Positions 44,420-44,610 of a stretch of DNA of 44,610 nt are shown here, in pieces. The stretch's first letter is position 1; every line of letters begins with the position of its first letter. The notes under the pieces are model-generated. The model was not told where the DNA came from, did not search any database, and saw only the letters and a list, made by a program, of their open reading frames with translations. A program made the position numbers and the translations under genes. The stretch spans positions 1 through 44,610 of the forward strand of contig JAAAOG010000080.1 in assembly GCA_009909005.1 (NCBI GenBank), written 5' to 3'. The stretch comes from Alphaproteobacteria bacterium (GTDB lineage Bacteria; Pseudomonadota; Alphaproteobacteria; DSM-16000; Inquilinaceae).

Positions 44420-44444
44420 GGGTGGGGGGTCTGACCCCCGACCC
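44420..44444 (-). terminator. Hairpin after the metH stop
   Basis: The arms GGGTGGGGGG and CCCCCGACCC (44420-44429 and 44435-44444) pair with one mismatch around a TCTGA-like loop. It lies 21 bases after the minus-strand stop at 44466, so it probably terminates metH. There is no clear T-run. Confidence 0.5.
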
Positions 44445-44465
44445 GCCAAAAGGATCCCGCACGGC

Positions 44466-44610
44466 CTAAACCGTAAAATACTTCGCCTTTGGGTGGTGGA
44501 CGACGATGGCGGAGGTGCTCTGCTCGGGGTGCAGCTGGAACTCCTCCGACAGCTCGATGCCGATGCGGCCGGCGTCCAGCAGGGCCAGGATCTTGTCCTG
44601 GTCCTCCAGG
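44466..44610 (-). CDS. metH: Probable cobalamin-dependent methionine synthase, C-terminal end
   Basis: Only the last 47 codons are inside the window; the gene continues beyond base 44610 and ends with TAG at 44468-44466. The translation includes DKILALLDAGRIGIEL, then SEEFQLHPEQSTSAIVVHHP and ends KAKYFTV. The string LSEEFQLHPEQST..IV.HHP.AKYF is how I remember the end of the activation domain of the MetH form without the long E. coli tail, as found in actinobacteria and some others. MetH methylates homocysteine using methylcobalamin. The call rests on this short end only and should be confirmed with the flanking sequence. Confidence 0.7.
   Translation of the reverse strand, partial: LEDQDKILALLDAGRIGIELSEEFQLHPEQSTSAIVVHHPKAKYFTV

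Overview
The window is GC-rich and gene-dense, and it reads as a chromosomal segment of an alphaproteobacterium, most likely from the Rhodospirillales. The supporting marks are recG, sdhE-mfd, a sigma54-type promoter before glnB-glnA, an E. coli-like frdABCD set, and a protein that looks like the rhodoquinone-forming methyltransferase-like RquA. No rRNA, tRNA, CRISPR array, transposase or phage gene was seen.

Left part (1-13.8 kb): after the tail of a Uma2-type nuclease gene come three minus-strand genes for an AaeXAB-like efflux pump (FUSC, DUF1656, HlyD). A co-directional minus-strand run follows, in transcription order: a TPP-dependent acetolactate-synthase-like enzyme, a cupin, two different DJ-1/PfpI proteins, a GlgX-type debranching enzyme, and an AGE-family sugar epimerase fused to a STAS domain. 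Divergent from this run, on the plus strand, are a tautomerase, a HpcH/HpaI aldolase (ATGA overlap) and a Dabb protein. Together they suggest an uncharacterised sugar, keto-acid and reactive-aldehyde module.

Middle part (13.8-25.1 kb): a DUF4239 membrane protein, an APH-like phosphotransferase, recG, a small membrane protein, and the nitrogen pair glnB-glnA. Then come a small lipoprotein and a 1254-residue acidic protein with an N-terminal DUF4347-like domain and a cryptic C-terminal cysteine-peptidase-like domain.

Right part (25.5-44.6 kb): the most striking locus is the minus-strand series frdA-frdB-frdC-frdD-coq10-like-rquA. It couples a four-subunit quinol:fumarate reductase to a quinone-binding START protein and a rhodoquinone biosynthesis enzyme, which together would support anaerobic fumarate respiration. 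Next come a Pro/Ala/Glu-rich unknown protein, a class A penicillin-binding protein, and convergent class II and class I fructose-bisphosphate aldolase genes. These are followed by an esterase, an SGNH hydrolase, a xylose-isomerase-like TIM barrel and a small acidic protein. sdhE-mfd comes next, and the window ends in the C-terminal end of a probable metH.

Family names rest on motifs recognised by eye; no database search was possible. Start codons were moved from the longest possible start wherever a better ribosome binding site or family length favoured an internal one.
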